64,000 bases of DNA. Origin: Agrostemma githago. Lineage: Eukaryota; Streptophyta; Magnoliopsida; Caryophyllales; Caryophyllaceae. The notes beneath the pieces were generated by a model that had not been told where the DNA came from, made no database searches, and saw nothing but the letters and a program-made list of their open reading frames with translations. The stretch is taken from contig OY288251.1 in the NCBI GenBank assembly GCA_958450325.1, positions 17,978,976 to 18,042,975 of the forward strand. The letters are read 5' to 3'. Shown one piece after another: positions 62,740-64,000 of this stretch. Positions within the stretch are counted from its first letter, which is position 1. The number at the start of each line of letters is the position of its first letter. Made by a program: the position numbers and the translations under genes.

Positions 62740-64000
62740 TGTTGGGTTTGTTGATGATGACAATTCCTATTTAACTCGTGCTCTAGTTTAATCTTATAGG
62801 TTAATCATCATTAGTGCGATAATTATCAAATGTGTTAATTCAAGAATGATGATATCAAGACAAGCCAAAGCTACCTAAGATAAAGATCAAGAAATTCAAG
62901 TGAAGAGAATAGAATCAAGTCTAAGTCCATAGTCACTAAGAATGGCAAAGTGTGTGTTTTTCGGTACAGCAGTATGTAACAGTCGGACTGACTGTTACAT
63001 CGTTCGACAACTCTTAATGGTTCAAAAAGATTTTGATTTCAAAAGTTAAATCTTCAGAAAAATCTTTTTACAAATTTAAACTGACTTTGAAAAAATCTGA
63101 TTTCTTTAAGAAAAAGGGATGGTTTGGTTTCTTGTAAAACAATGCACCTCTTCTCCAAGGTTTTCCAAAAATGGTTCTTCACTTTTGAAAGTGAACTTGA
63201 ATTGTTTCTACTTTCAAGTATTACCTTTCAAGTTAACATCTTCCCTTCAATTTTGGTAAACCTTAAGCATGCTTCCCTTTCTTTTTGAAAAAGCTTTCCT
63301 TTTTAACTAAGTCAAAGGTTTCCTTTTAATCTTTGGATTTTTCAATGAGGCACATTCTTTTACCCATTTTCACATCTACTATAAAAGAAACTCATTTGCC
63401 TCATTTATTTCTCAAGACTTTCAAACTAAAACTTCATTTATTGCATTTTGTTTTCAAAGGTTTTTATCTTAAAAGCATTTTGCAAAGTATTTCAAAAGAG
63501 AAAGTCCTCAGTAATTTCAAAGTCACAGTCGAACACACTGTCACACAGAATCACACACACTCTTGTCTAACTCGGTTTTCAATTGTAATCTTTGTAACTT
63601 TCTAAGTTATTAAGAGTCGTAGCCGGAGTAGGCTATTGGTCGTGACCAGAGTAGGTCATTGGTGAGTTAGAGACGGAGTAGTCTTGTAAACTCAAATCGC
63701 AACCGGAGTAGGTTGTTGGTCGTAACCGGAGTAGGTTATGGGTCGCTTTTCATTGTAAGGGTCTTTTGATTTCAGAGTAGATTTCTAAACAAAAGCAATA
63801 AGAAAAGCATTGGACGTAGGCCCTTAGAGTGTTGGCCGAATCAATTCAATAATATCGTGTTTTATCGTGTTCTTTACTTTTCCGCTGCATCTTTCAATAA
63901 AAGCATGTTCTTTTGTTTTTCTTTTATTTGCTCAAGCTTCAAACTTAGTTTTAGTTGTGCTATTTATTTTCATACAATAGTCGCCCATACTGTGACATTC
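62740..64000 (+). repeat. 3' LTR of the Sirevirus-like element, cut by the window edge
   Basis: Matches 43484-44744; about 270 bp remain outside the window. Contains the same perfect palindrome (62975-62999). Confidence 0.93.

Larger units (their letters stand above)
43484..64000 (+). mobile_element. Sirevirus-like Ty1/copia retrotransposon, split by a LARD-like insertion, 3' end beyond window
   Basis: Two LTRs (43484-45013 complete, 62740 to the window end partial), initiator-Met primer site, long gag with two zinc knuckles and coiled coil, protease, integrase, RT, RNase H, an extra ORF 3' of pol, and several purine tracts before the 3' LTR. These are the traits of the Sirevirus (Maximus/SIRE) group. 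The shared 1,260 bp of the LTRs differ at roughly 29 positions (about 2.3%, by eye). Coding lesions: a 4-base insertion in gag, stops, two frameshifts and a deletion of the RT catalytic motif. A LARD-like element occupies 47749-58141 within the integrase zinc-finger region. Confidence 0.9.

Noticed and set aside
1..64000. CRISPR arrays, bacterial operons or phage modules
   Set aside because: Tandem repeats present are minisatellites without spacers, and all coding content is plant or plant-retrotransposon type.

Overview
This is a piece of a flowering-plant nuclear genome. It is AT-rich and crowded with LTR retrotransposons, LINE tails and small DNA transposons. One host gene shows through: ten exons on the minus strand with plant-type GT-AG introns. 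The genus cannot be named from the sequence. I saw no rRNA, tRNA or CRISPR features, and nothing bacterial.

Host gene (33044 down to 5625, minus strand). The ten exons encode the C-terminal ~345 residues of a protein disulfide isomerase of the plant PDIL1-3/1-4 type (part of b, then b', then a' and an NDEL end). Every junction is GT-AG and in frame. Two introns are swollen by transposons: 6.3 kb (26110-32406) and 18.8 kb (7256-26028). The a' active site reads WCQHS instead of WCGHC. The 5' exons are not in the 31 kb that remain to the right, so the gene either continues beyond a very long intron or has lost its front half.

Layout from left to right. 1-5586 holds two minus-strand 5' ends of Tat/Ogre-like Ty3 elements, with an LTR-like stretch and a 30-bp tandem repeat between them. 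The second LTR starts 38 bp after the PDI stop codon. The large PDI intron holds a Stowaway MITE, a hAT element with an 8-bp target-site duplication (TSD), and a decayed Ty1/copia element split by a very young CRM-like Ty3 element (12781-19264, TSD GACCA, LTRs differing at about one base) and by a LINE tail. It also holds a 3.5-kb solo LTR (20407-23942, TSD AACAC), another MITE and a Tourist-like MITE. The next intron holds an old Ty3 element (about 26374-31885) whose reverse transcriptase (RT) is broken by a LINE at the catalytic motif.

Right of the PDI exons there is a MITE with a 208-bp duplication, a short Ty1/copia element carrying only gag and protease (33958-37121, TSD CCGAC), an old copia RT/RNase H remnant hit by a LINE, and a second, longer LINE remnant. 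From 43484 to the window end lies a Sirevirus-like copia element with 1.53-kb LTRs and an extra ORF 3' of pol. It is split at 47749-58141 by a LARD-like non-coding element with 3.5-kb LTRs, arranged LTR-internal-LTR-partial internal.

The most interesting signals are: (1) a family of short perfect inverted repeats (AACAGTC...GACTGTT) scattered through the LTRs, UTR and coding regions of the Sirevirus-like element, in different reading frames; (2) the transposon-bloated PDI gene with an altered active site; (3) the tandem LARD structure lacking a right-hand TSD. All LTR divergences given here were counted by eye.
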